A stretch of DNA of 6,526 nt. It comes from Tannerellaceae bacterium. Lineage in GTDB: Bacteria > Bacteroidota > Bacteroidia > Bacteroidales > Tannerellaceae. Where the stretch lies: positions 1 to 6,526 of the forward strand of contig JAITHO010000207.1 in the NCBI GenBank assembly GCA_031279915.1, written 5' to 3'. Below are positions 1 to 5,837 of the stretch, one piece after another. Numbering within the stretch: the stretch's first letter is position 1; each line of letters starts with the position of its first letter. Position numbers and translations under genes: made by a program. Under the pieces are notes generated by a model. It had not been told where the DNA came from. It made no database searches and saw only the letters and a list, made by a program, of their open reading frames with translations.

Positions 1-1305
1 ATAGGCGTGAACCGACACAGCGTTGACGCCTGGATCAATCCTCACTTCTTTAACAACAATAGCCAGGCCGGCGCTCCTCCCGACGCTTTCTCGGCAACGG
101 GGCAGAACTGGTCGTTCCCTACCTACAATTGGGATGCTATGGAGAGCGACGACTTCAGGTGGTGGATAAGCCGCTTTGCCGGTATGAGCGCCTACTTCGA
201 CTGCTTCCGCATCGACCACGTGCTGGGCTTCTTCCGAATCTGGGAGATACCAACCGACTATACCGAAGGCCTGTGCGGGCACTTCAATCCATCGCTACCG
301 CTATCCGTAGCCGAAATTGAAAACTACGGCATGACATTCAACGAAGGCCGATTCACCACCCCGCATATCCATCGGCAGCATTTCCCCGAATTATTCGGCC
401 CATTTGCCGGCGAAGCTTGCGATACATACCTGGCCCAATCATCCTCGCAGCACTACGTGTTGAAATCCTTCTGCAACACGCAGGCTAAGATTGCAGCCAT
501 GTTTGCCGATCGAACCAACGACAGAACCGAGCGTATCCGCAGAGGACTGAATCTCATTGCCGGCGAAGTCCTGTTCCTGCGCGATCCACAGCGCCCCAAC
601 AGATTCCATCCGCGCATATCCGCCATCCATTCGCACATATACAATGAACTAAGCGAGCCCGATCGCGAGGCCTTCAACCATCTCTATAACGACTATTATT
701 ATCACCGTCACGAAGACTTCTGGAAAGAGCAGGCATACCGGCTTCTCAGCCCGCTGCTCCGTGCCGCACGCATGTTGCCCTGCGGAGAAGATCTGGGAAT
801 GATTCCGGCATCAGTTCCTGAAGTAATGAACAAGCTGCAAATACTAAGCCTGGAAATCGAGCGAATGTCGAAATCGGCCGGAACCGAATTTGCCATCCTC
901 AGCCAACTCCCATATATGTCCGTTTGCACAACCTCAACGCACGACATGTCGCCGCTACGCAATTGGTGGAAGGAAGAAGATAGAGCGAAGATTCAGCGAT
1001 ACTATAACCAAACTCTGCATTACGAAGGCGATGCCCCAGCAGAATGCACCCCCTCAATAGCCCAGCGCATTATCGAGAAGCATCTGGAATCGCCCTCAAT
1101 GCTCGCCATCATTCCGCTACAAGACCTGCTCGCCATCGACAGCGATATGCGACGCCCGGATTGCAGCTCCGAGCGTATCAACATCCCCGCCTGCCCTGAT
1201 CATTACTGGCGGTACAGGATGCACATAAATATTGAGAAACTTTTGGCTGCCGACAATCTTAATGCACAAATCAAATGTATGATACGAAAAAGCGGGAGAG
1301 AGTAG
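1..1305 (+). CDS. malQ: 4-alpha-glucanotransferase (GH77), C-terminal part; 5' end outside window
   Basis: This is amylomaltase, the cytoplasmic enzyme that transfers alpha-1,4-glucan segments between maltodextrins and so feeds glycogen and maltose metabolism. The reading frame is open from base 1 (ATA GGC GTG AAC), so the GTG at 7 is internal and the true start lies upstream. The 434 codons present cover the catalytic (beta/alpha)8 half. Visible GH77 landmarks are IGVNRHSVDAW at the left edge, QAGAPPD, FRIDHVLGFFRIW with the nucleophile Asp at 214-216, GEDLG with the acid/base Glu at 787-789, and STHDMSPLRNWW with the third catalytic Asp at 943-945. The end has the usual family tail (ERINIPA...HYWRYRMH). 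From memory, Bacteroidales MalQ proteins carry extra N-terminal starch-binding domains; that part is not in the window. All active-site residues are intact. The TAG stop sits in a small palindrome (1305-1314) with no T tract. Confidence 0.95.
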   Translation: MGVNRHSVDAWINPHFFNNNSQAGAPPDAFSATGQNWSFPTYNWDAMESDDFRWWISRFAGMSAYFDCFRIDHVLGFFRIWEIPTDYTEGLCGHFNPSLPLSVAEIENYGMTFNEGRFTTPHIHRQHFPELFGPFAGEACDTYLAQSSSQHYVLKSFCNTQAKIAAMFADRTNDRTERIRRGLNLIAGEVLFLRDPQRPNRFHPRISAIHSHIYNELSEPDREAFNHLYNDYYYHRHEDFWKEQAYRLLSPLLRAARMLPCGEDLGMIPASVPEVMNKLQILSLEIERMSKSAGTEFAILSQLPYMSVCTTSTHDMSPLRNWWKEEDRAKIQRYYNQTLHYEGDAPAECTPSIAQRIIEKHLESPSMLAIIPLQDLLAIDSDMRRPDCSSERINIPACPDHYWRYRMHINIEKLLAADNLNAQIKCMIRKSGRE

Positions 1306-1370
1306 TCGGCCGACCTCACCCCCCGAGTTATGTATTATATTAAAGTGATGCTATGCGTCCGTTCGGAAAA

Positions 1371-1733
1371 TTATTCAGGACTTTCGGTAATCATGTTACA
1401 AACGCCGCTAAACTTAGCATTAGGCTCTATCTCCAGAGTTTGGGCAAAGATGTCGCCCGTTACAATAGATGTTGCCTTTAGCACAAGAGCTCCGCTTGTT
1501 CGTATGCTGCCGACAACAGTTCCCTGAATTTCGGCATTAACTGATACTATATCGCCGTCAATGTGGCCTTTAGGACCTATAACAATTTTTGCGGCGCAAT
1601 TAATGTTGCCTTCAACTCTTCCGTTCAAACGGAAGTCGCCATCGGTAATGATGTCTCCTCTTACTGTGGTTCCTACGGCCAGAATGTTATGCAAACCATT
1701 GGAGGGCGCTTCTTCTTTAAATCGTATTTTCAT
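1371..1733 (-). CDS. Bactofilin (polymer-forming cytoskeletal protein, DUF583)
   Basis: A 120-residue protein on the minus strand, starting at ATG 1733 and ending TAA at 1371. It has the bactofilin pattern: a short charged N-terminus (MKIRFKEEAP), then a right-handed beta-helix core of short repeated strands (VGTTVRGDI, GDFRLNGRVEGNI, KIVIGPKGHIDGDI, AEIQGTVVGSI, ALVLKATSIVTGDI) with Gly-Asp/Asn-Ile turns, and a short C-terminal tail. Bactofilins polymerise without nucleotide on the inner face of the membrane and act as scaffolds for cell-wall or polar proteins. The length is normal for a small bactofilin. Many relatives sit next to an M23 peptidase gene, but here the gene is alone: it converges on malQ and diverges from folB. 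A TATATTTG -7 box lies on its strand at 1773-1766, 32 bases upstream of the ATG. The family call is firm; the cellular role is inferred. Confidence 0.92.
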   Translation of the reverse strand: MKIRFKEEAPSNGLHNILAVGTTVRGDIITDGDFRLNGRVEGNINCAAKIVIGPKGHIDGDIVSVNAEIQGTVVGSIRTSGALVLKATSIVTGDIFAQTLEIEPNAKFSGVCNMITESPE

Positions 1734-1765
1734 TTGATCGTGTGTTTATTTAGCTCGTGAATGTG

Positions 1766-1773
1766 CAAATATA
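1766..1773 (-). promoter_or_regulatory. -7 box of bactofilin promoter
   Basis: On the minus strand the bases read TATATTTG, a perfect match to the Bacteroidota -7 consensus TAnnTTTG, followed by C. It lies 32 bases before the bactofilin ATG, giving a short leader of about 25 bases. I see no good TTTG-type -33 element at the usual 19-21 base distance, so only the -7 half is supported. Confidence 0.5.
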
Positions 1774-1777
1774 ACTT

Positions 1778-1785
1778 TATTTTTG
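1778..1785 (+). promoter_or_regulatory. -7 box of folB promoter
   Basis: The plus strand reads TATTTTTG, matching TAnnTTTG. It lies 39 bases before the folB ATG. No convincing -33 element is visible, because the expected position is GC-mixed sequence. The box is only four bases from the oppositely oriented bactofilin -7 box, so the two promoters overlap. Confidence 0.4.
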
Positions 1786-1824
1786 TAGCTGAAGATTCCT
1801 TTCTTTTTATTTTACCAAAAAATC

Positions 1825-2187
1825 ATGACCACAGAAATTCAATTAAGAGACGTACGCTTCCACGCCTTCCACGGAGTATCTCCACAAGAACAACTTACAG
1901 GAAATCTTTTTACCATTGATATATGCCTCACAGCGCCTCTGCATAAGGCTGTTGCATCAGACAATCCTGACGATACAATAAACTATGCGGAAGTGTACCG
2001 GATTACAGCCGAAGAAATGGCTATCCCTTCACTCCTCCTCGAACATGCTGCCGGAAGAATAATGTCGGCCTTGAAACGGCGATTCCCACAAATCGAAGCG
2101 CTGGAGATAAGCCTTGCGAAGCTCAATCCTCCCATTCCAAACGCAGATATGCACAGCGCCGCCATTAAGCTCTCCGAACATTACTGA
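1825..2187 (+). CDS. folB: Dihydroneopterin aldolase
   Basis: FolB converts 7,8-dihydroneopterin to 6-hydroxymethyl-7,8-dihydropterin and glycolaldehyde in cytoplasmic folate synthesis. The 120-residue product is the usual length for this family. Active-site residues align, from memory, with the S. aureus enzyme: FHG at 15-17 followed by Glu22, Tyr54 in INYAEVY, Glu73 in LLEHAA, and the catalytic Lys99 in AKLNPPIP, the hallmark K-x-N-P-P-I-P segment. The ATG at 1825 follows an AT-rich leader (TTTTACCAAAAAATC) without a Shine-Dalgarno sequence, as expected in this phylum. The gene stands alone: no other folate genes are in the window, bactofilin is divergent upstream, and a 700-base non-coding region follows. 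No clear terminator is seen directly after the TGA. Confidence 0.95.
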   Translation: MTTEIQLRDVRFHAFHGVSPQEQLTGNLFTIDICLTAPLHKAVASDNPDDTINYAEVYRITAEEMAIPSLLLEHAAGRIMSALKRRFPQIEALEISLAKLNPPIPNADMHSAAIKLSEHY

Positions 2188-2293
2188 CCTTTAGTTCTTG
2201 AGGCCGGCACGACGATTTTTCCGGGCTTACCCTTTGCACATCCCCTCCGGCGGATTCATTCCCGATCAGCCTTTCTCCCTTCCTTTTTGCGAG

Positions 2294-2315
2294 CCTTCCC
2301 ACAAATGTTGTAGCC
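2294..2315 (+). repeat. Decayed partial copy of the 42-bp unit
   Basis: CCTTCCCACAAATGT at 2294-2308 matches the A-to-B spacer and left B half of unit 1 (2356-2370) at 13 of 15 positions. It runs straight into TTGTAGCC (2308-2315), identical to the start of the first A dyad (2340-2347). The right B half and the B-to-A spacer are missing, and the copy is out of register with the main array. It looks like a remnant left by a deletion. Confidence 0.6.
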
Positions 2316-2339
2316 TTGAATATAACGTGATTTGATATT

Positions 2340-2647
2340 TTGTAGCCCTACAATACCTTCCCGCAAATTTACGGCAAGGTATTGTAGGGCGACAATATCG
2401 TGCTGCAAATTTGCGGCAAGGTATTGTGGTGCAACAATTGTTTGCTGCATATTTACGGCAAAGTGTTGTCGTTCTACAATTATTCTCCGTAAACTTACGG
2501 CAAGGTATTGTCGGACTACAATATCTTGCTGCAAATTTGCGGCGAGGTAATGTAGCGCTACAATGTATTGCTGAAAATTTGCGGCATAGTTTTGTCGTCC
2601 TACAATGCCTTCCCGTAAATTTACGGCGAGGTATTGTAGCGCAACAA
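2340..2647. repeat. 42-bp tandem array of alternating dyad-symmetric 14-mers
   Basis: The period is exactly 42 bp over seven periods. Each period is dyad A (14 bp), spacer (7 bp), dyad B (14 bp), spacer (7 bp). The eight A dyads start at 2340, 2382, 2424, 2466, 2508, 2550, 2592 and 2634. They read TTGTNGNNCNACAA, with one exception (first T is A at 2550). The seven B dyads start at 2361, 2403, 2445, 2487, 2529, 2571 and 2613. They approximate CCGTAAATTTACGG; the copy at 2613 is a perfect palindrome. The B-to-A spacer is close to CAAGGTA, and the A-to-B spacer drifts around its complement TACCTTG. No insertion or deletion breaks the register. The neighbouring A and B centres are 21 bp apart. 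No function is known to me. Candidates are a cooperative protein-binding array, a structured RNA, or a dispersed non-coding repeat family. Confidence 0.93.
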
Positions 2648-2706
2648 AATATAGCCGGACCTCAAATTGGGATATTCCACAGAGAAAGTTGGGCTATATT
2701 TTTTTT
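2646..2706 (+). terminator. Terminator-like inverted repeat with T8 tract at array end
   Basis: AAAATATAGCC (2646-2656) is perfectly complementary to GGCTATATTTT (2692-2702), an 11-bp stem around a 35-base loop. The right arm runs into T8 (2699-2706). The left arm overlaps the last two bases of the final A dyad. The layout resembles a rho-independent terminator on the plus strand, but the long loop and AT-rich stem make it weaker than a classic one. Confidence 0.45.
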
Positions 2707-2840
2707 GTGGGATAGAAATAATTTAGAAGTATGAGCTCGCTGAGGCGGCTTAGGCTGTGCGAGTTGTGTTACGGAGGCTTGCAAGAGTTGGAGGGTGCGG
2801 TCAAGAAATGAAGTAATGATTCAATGATTTTTTTAGGATA

Positions 2841-2872
2841 GTTGCGTAGTTGAAAAAAATAATTTTACTTTG
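2841..2872 (+). promoter_or_regulatory. Promoter of tRNA-Gln
   Basis: GTTG at 2841-2844 (-33) is followed after 20 bases by TTACTTTG at 2865-2872, one mismatch from TAnnTTTG, and then C. A start near 2879 would lie about eight bases before the tRNA. The same GTTG-N20 spacing occurs in the promoter at 4227-4258, which supports the reading. Confidence 0.55.
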
Positions 2873-2886
2873 CGACACTAATGAAT

Positions 2887-2957
2887 TGTCTCATGGTGTA
2901 ATGGCAGCACAACAGGTTTTGGTTCTGTTTGTCTAGGTTCGAATCCTGGTGAGACAA
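2887..2957 (+). tRNA. tRNA-Gln (anticodon UUG)
   Basis: A complete cloverleaf can be folded. The acceptor stem TGTCTCA (2887-2893) pairs with TGAGACA (2950-2956), with discriminator A at 2957. The D stem is 3 bp, GTG (2896-2898) with CAC (2908-2910). The anticodon stem ACAGG (2912-2916) pairs with TCTGT (2924-2928). The 7-base loop has anticodon TTG at 2919-2921, reading CAA/CAG. The variable loop is four bases. The T stem CTAGG (2933-2937) pairs with CCTGG (2945-2949) around TTCGAAT. The 3' CCA is not encoded (CAA follows), as is common in Bacteroidota. A U1-A72 acceptor end is usual for bacterial tRNA-Gln. Confidence 0.97.
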
Positions 2958-2958
2958 C

Positions 2959-2974
2959 AAGTTCGGATGAACTT
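2959..2974 (+). other. Small hairpin just 3' of tRNA-Gln
   Basis: AAGTTC (2959-2964) and GAACTT (2969-2974) form a perfect 6-bp stem with a GGAT loop, beginning one base after the tRNA discriminator base and C2958. There is no T tract after it, so it is not a standard terminator. It could guide tRNA 3' processing or simply separate the tRNA from the following message. Confidence 0.4.
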
Positions 2975-2997
2975 CAGACCAATGTTAAATTATTTAC

Positions 2998-4209
2998 ATG
3001 AAAAACATATTCCATAAGGCCATTATTTTTTTTGCAAGCCTGTTCATAGTTACAGGATGCTCCGTCAAAACCGGAACAGATCGCTATGTAGTTGTCCTTT
3101 CGATGGACGGTTTTCGAACTGAATATCTTTCCAGAGCTCATACTCCCACGCTTGATTCGCTGGCTCGCGTTGGGGTGAAGGCGGCCTTCCGTCCTTCGTT
3201 CCCAAGCGTCACTTTTCCGAATCACTATGCTATGGCTACGGGTCTGCATCCTGATCATCACGGTCTGATTAATAACTTCTTTTACGCTCCCGATCTTGAT
3301 TTAATATACCGCATAGGCGACGATGCCGCCGTTACCAACCCTGCCTTCTACGGAGGCGAACCGATATGGAACACTGCCGAGAAGCAGGGCGTTCGCTCGG
3401 CCTCATTCTTTTGGGTGGGTAGCGAGGCTCCTATCCAGGGCATGCAGCCTTCCATTAATAAGAAATATGACAAATCTGTGCCCTTCATTAATCGCGCCGA
3501 CTCGGTTATTGCCTGGCTTAATCTTCCGGCCGACCGCCGTCCGCATCTCATCATGTGGTACATGGAAGAGCCGGATGCTATCGGACATTCAGATACGCCG
3601 GACTCAGCCTCGGTTATCCGCATGATCGAGTCGCAAGACAAAATCCTGGCCCATTTCTTTGCCGAAGCAAGAAAGTTAAAGCATTTCGGTAAGATAGATT
3701 TCATTATCGTTTCCGACCACGGCATGGCAACCTACACTCCTGAAACCTACGTTAACCTTAACGACTATCTCCCGCGAGATAGCTTCGACTATGTGTTCGA
3801 CGGCGTCCCGACCCTTCTCTATCCCAAAAAGACTTACGTTGACCAGGCAATGGCAATACTCAGCAATGTTCCGCGCGTAAAAGCCTATACAAGAAATAAT
3901 ATTCCGGCGCAATACGTTTACGGCACAAATCCGAGAATAGGCGATATCGTTGTTGTGCCCGATGTTGGAACCTACGTGCAGTTCCGCTCCGAACCGCGTC
4001 CGCGCCTGGGAGGAGCCCACGGATACGACAACTTTGCGCCTGAAATGGAAGGAATTTTCTTTGCCGCCGGCCCATCGTTCAAGAAAAATGTTGAGCTGCC
4101 GGCTATGGCTAACGTAAATCTATATCTCATAATAGCCCGACTGCTGCATTTAAAACCAGCAGCAAACGATGGCGATGACGCTGTTGTCGGACAGCTGTTC
4201 AAACATTAA
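2998..4209 (+). CDS. NPP-family phosphodiesterase/pyrophosphatase lipoprotein (alkaline phosphatase superfamily)
   Basis: The 403-residue product starts with a lipoprotein signal: a hydrophobic segment at about residues 8-19, then lipobox VTGC with Cys21. It is therefore exported and lipid-anchored. The rest is a type I phosphodiesterase/nucleotide pyrophosphatase domain. The expected two-zinc site can be traced: Asp37 (SMDGFR), nucleophile Thr72 with Asn75 (VTFPNHY), Asp193 and His197 (EEPDAIGH), Asp240-His241 (VSDHGM) and His341 (GGAHGYDN). Family members cleave nucleotide di- or triphosphates or other phosphodiesters at phosphoanhydride or diester bonds; the substrate here is not deducible. 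The ATG at 2998 is chosen because it gives a complete signal peptide. The gene begins 40 bases after tRNA-Gln, and I see no separate promoter between them, so it may be read from the tRNA promoter. Family call strong, specificity open. Confidence 0.92.
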   Translation: MKNIFHKAIIFFASLFIVTGCSVKTGTDRYVVVLSMDGFRTEYLSRAHTPTLDSLARVGVKAAFRPSFPSVTFPNHYAMATGLHPDHHGLINNFFYAPDLDLIYRIGDDAAVTNPAFYGGEPIWNTAEKQGVRSASFFWVGSEAPIQGMQPSINKKYDKSVPFINRADSVIAWLNLPADRRPHLIMWYMEEPDAIGHSDTPDSASVIRMIESQDKILAHFFAEARKLKHFGKIDFIIVSDHGMATYTPETYVNLNDYLPRDSFDYVFDGVPTLLYPKKTYVDQAMAILSNVPRVKAYTRNNIPAQYVYGTNPRIGDIVVVPDVGTYVQFRSEPRPRLGGAHGYDNFAPEMEGIFFAAGPSFKKNVELPAMANVNLYLIIARLLHLKPAANDGDDAVVGQLFKH

Positions 4210-4226
4210 ATGAATGGCAGAAACCT

Positions 4227-4258
4227 GTTGATTTTTATGTATACAATCATTATATTTG
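4227..4258 (+). promoter_or_regulatory. Promoter of the oxidoreductase/DUF1080 operon
   Basis: GTTG at 4227-4230 (-33) is separated by 20 bases from TATATTTG at 4251-4258, a perfect TAnnTTTG -7 box followed by C. The predicted start near 4265 leaves a leader of about 70 bases, AT-rich near its 3' end, before the ATG at 4336. No operator or riboswitch-like structure is obvious in the leader. Confidence 0.7.
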
Positions 4259-4335
4259 CGACAATTAAGACCTGACGAACAAAACATCTGATTTGTTTCA
4301 AGGGTAATTGCTAATCTCTAAAAAATAATATTTTT

Positions 4336-5808
4336 ATGTCAAACATTTCAAGAAGATCATTTCTACAAAGAAGCTCGGCTGCCCTTGCAGCTTTCACTAT
4401 CGTTCCCAACACAATTCTGGGAAAAAGCCACGGATTCATAGCTCCGTCCGACAAGCTGAATATTGCAGCCGTTGGTATCGGAGGCATGGGTAATTCAAAC
4501 CTCAGAGCCGTTGAAAAAACGGAAAATATCGTAGCGCTCTGCGACGTTGACTGGAAGTACGCAAAAGATGTACTCGACAAATATCCGCAAGCTAAGAAGT
4601 ACAAAGACTATCGCAAGATGTACGATGAGATGGGCAAAGGCATAGACGCCGTTATAGTGGCTACTGCCGACCATACTCACTGCATCATTGCCGCTCAAGG
4701 TATGACAATGGGTAAACACGTTTACGTGCAGAAACCCCTCACCCACTCGGTTTACGAATCTCGCCTGCTCACCAAGCTGGCCGCCAAGCACCAGGTTGCA
4801 ACCCAGATGGGTAATCAGGGATCGTCAGGCGAAGGCGTCGACCTGATGTGCGAATGGATATGGAACGGTGAAATAGGCGAAATCCGCAAGGTTGAAGCCG
4901 CCACCGACCGTCCGATCTGGCCGCAAGGGCTCGAAACTCCAGCTAAGGTTGAGAAAGTTCCTCCCACGCTCGACTGGGATCTGTTCATAGGCCCGGCCAA
5001 GGTTCGTCCGTACAATCCTATTTATCATCCATGGAACTGGCGCGGATGGTGGGACTATGGAACAGGAGCTCTCGGCGACATGGCTTGCCACATCCTGCAT
5101 CCTGCGTTCAAGGCCCTCCAGCTCGGATATCCAATTAAGGCCGAAGGATCGTCGACGCTGCTGCTCAACGACTGCGCTCCGCAAGCTCAGCACGTGAAGC
5201 TCATCTATCCCGCACGCACCAACATGCCGAAGGTTGCATTCCCCGAAGTAGAAATCCATTGGTACGACGGTGGCATGATGCCCGACCGTCCTGCAGGATT
5301 CCCGCAGAACAAGCAGCTTATGGGCTCAGGCGGTGGATTGACTATCTTCCACGGCACCAAAGACACGCTGATCTGCGGATGCTACGGAGCCAATCCGTGG
5401 TTGCTCTCCGGACGCGTGCCCAGTGTTCCCAAAACGCAACGTCGCGTTACCGGCTCTCACGAAATGGATTGGGTTCGCGCCTGCAAGGAAAGTCCAGCAA
5501 GCCGCGTGAAGACTAAATCGGACTTCTCAGAGGCTGGTCCGTTCAACGAAATGGTAGTAATGGGCGTGCTTGCCGTTCGCCTGCAAGCCTTGAATAAAAT
5601 CTTGGAATGGGACGGCCAGAACATGCAGTTCACCAATATCGGAGACGACGAAAAGATCAGAATAGTAACCTCCGACGGCTTCACCATCAAAGACGGTCAT
5701 CCTTCATTCAACAAGAAATACACGGAACCCGTTAATGCAAAAGCTTTCGCAGCCGAACTGATCAAGCATAATTATCGTGGCGGCTGGAGCCTGCCCGCAA
5801 TGCCGTAA
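4336..5808 (+). CDS. Tat-exported Gfo/Idh/MocA family oxidoreductase
   Basis: This is a 490-residue NAD(P)-dependent sugar oxidoreductase homologue. The N-terminus is a twin-arginine signal: SRRSFLQ with Arg6-Arg7, then a hydrophobic stretch at about 14-28. The protein is therefore expected to be folded with cofactor and exported to the periplasm. The Rossmann domain follows: GIGGMG at 47-52, an acidic strand end Asp70 (VALCDVD), ATADHTH at 109-115, and QKP at 132-134, where the family usually has EKP. The C-terminal domain has GTGALGDMACH at 242-252 with the usual Asp248/His252 pair, and a long bacterial-type extension to residue 490. The likely reaction is reversible oxidation of a sugar hydroxyl, plausibly C3 of a glycoside given the DUF1080 neighbour 29 bases downstream. 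Nothing is truncated. Substrate and direction are inference. Confidence 0.9.
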   Translation: MSNISRRSFLQRSSAALAAFTIVPNTILGKSHGFIAPSDKLNIAAVGIGGMGNSNLRAVEKTENIVALCDVDWKYAKDVLDKYPQAKKYKDYRKMYDEMGKGIDAVIVATADHTHCIIAAQGMTMGKHVYVQKPLTHSVYESRLLTKLAAKHQVATQMGNQGSSGEGVDLMCEWIWNGEIGEIRKVEAATDRPIWPQGLETPAKVEKVPPTLDWDLFIGPAKVRPYNPIYHPWNWRGWWDYGTGALGDMACHILHPAFKALQLGYPIKAEGSSTLLLNDCAPQAQHVKLIYPARTNMPKVAFPEVEIHWYDGGMMPDRPAGFPQNKQLMGSGGGLTIFHGTKDTLICGCYGANPWLLSGRVPSVPKTQRRVTGSHEMDWVRACKESPASRVKTKSDFSEAGPFNEMVVMGVLAVRLQALNKILEWDGQNMQFTNIGDDEKIRIVTSDGFTIKDGHPSFNKKYTEPVNAKAFAAELIKHNYRGGWSLPAMP

Positions 5809-5837
5809 TTATTATTGCTAACAAATCTGTATAGAAC

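Larger units (their letters stand above)
2188..2886. other. Gene-poor intergenic region carrying the repeat array
   Basis: This 699-base stretch between folB and tRNA-Gln has no recognisable protein gene. In order it contains: plain sequence (2188-2293), a decayed half-unit of the array (2294-2315), an AT-rich spacer (2316-2339), the 42-bp array (2340-2647), a long inverted repeat ending in T8 (2646-2706), unremarkable sequence (2707-2840) and the tRNA promoter (2841-2872). Several open frames cross the array on both strands. They begin only at TTG codons, and their openness follows from a repeat period divisible by three, so I do not call them as genes. Confidence 0.75.

Noticed and set aside
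7..9. GTG as the start of malQ
   Set aside because: The frame is open to base 1 and the first residues (IGVNRHSVDAW) are mid-domain GH77 sequence, so the gene begins upstream of the window.
1305..1314. GTCGGCCGAC palindrome at the malQ stop as a terminator
   Set aside because: Only a 10-bp perfect palindrome with no loop and no T tract on either side, so no functional call is justified.
2307..2342. Promoter driving the array (TATTTTG at 2336-2342)
   Set aside because: The box is one base short of TAnnTTTG and no TTTG-like element lies at 19-21 bases upstream (nearest candidates are 17 and 24 bases away). It is also partly made of the first A dyad.
2256..2534. Minus-strand 92-codon open frame through the array
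   Set aside because: TTG start within a B dyad, repeat-derived peptide, and a charged, low-complexity tail from non-repeat sequence. Best explained as the mirror image of the plus-strand frame.
2340..2647. CRISPR array
   Set aside because: The repeat unit is continuous with no unique spacers of constant length, no cas genes are present, and all parts of the unit recur.
2411..2734. Plus-strand 107-codon open frame through the array
   Set aside because: It starts at TTG inside a repeat, has no leader signal, is mirrored by open frames on the other strand, and simply runs out of the array into unrelated sequence. The 42-bp period explains its openness.
2736..2763. CTCGC / GCGAG inverted repeat as a small RNA or terminator
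   Set aside because: Five-base arms with an 18-base loop and no T tract are expected by chance.
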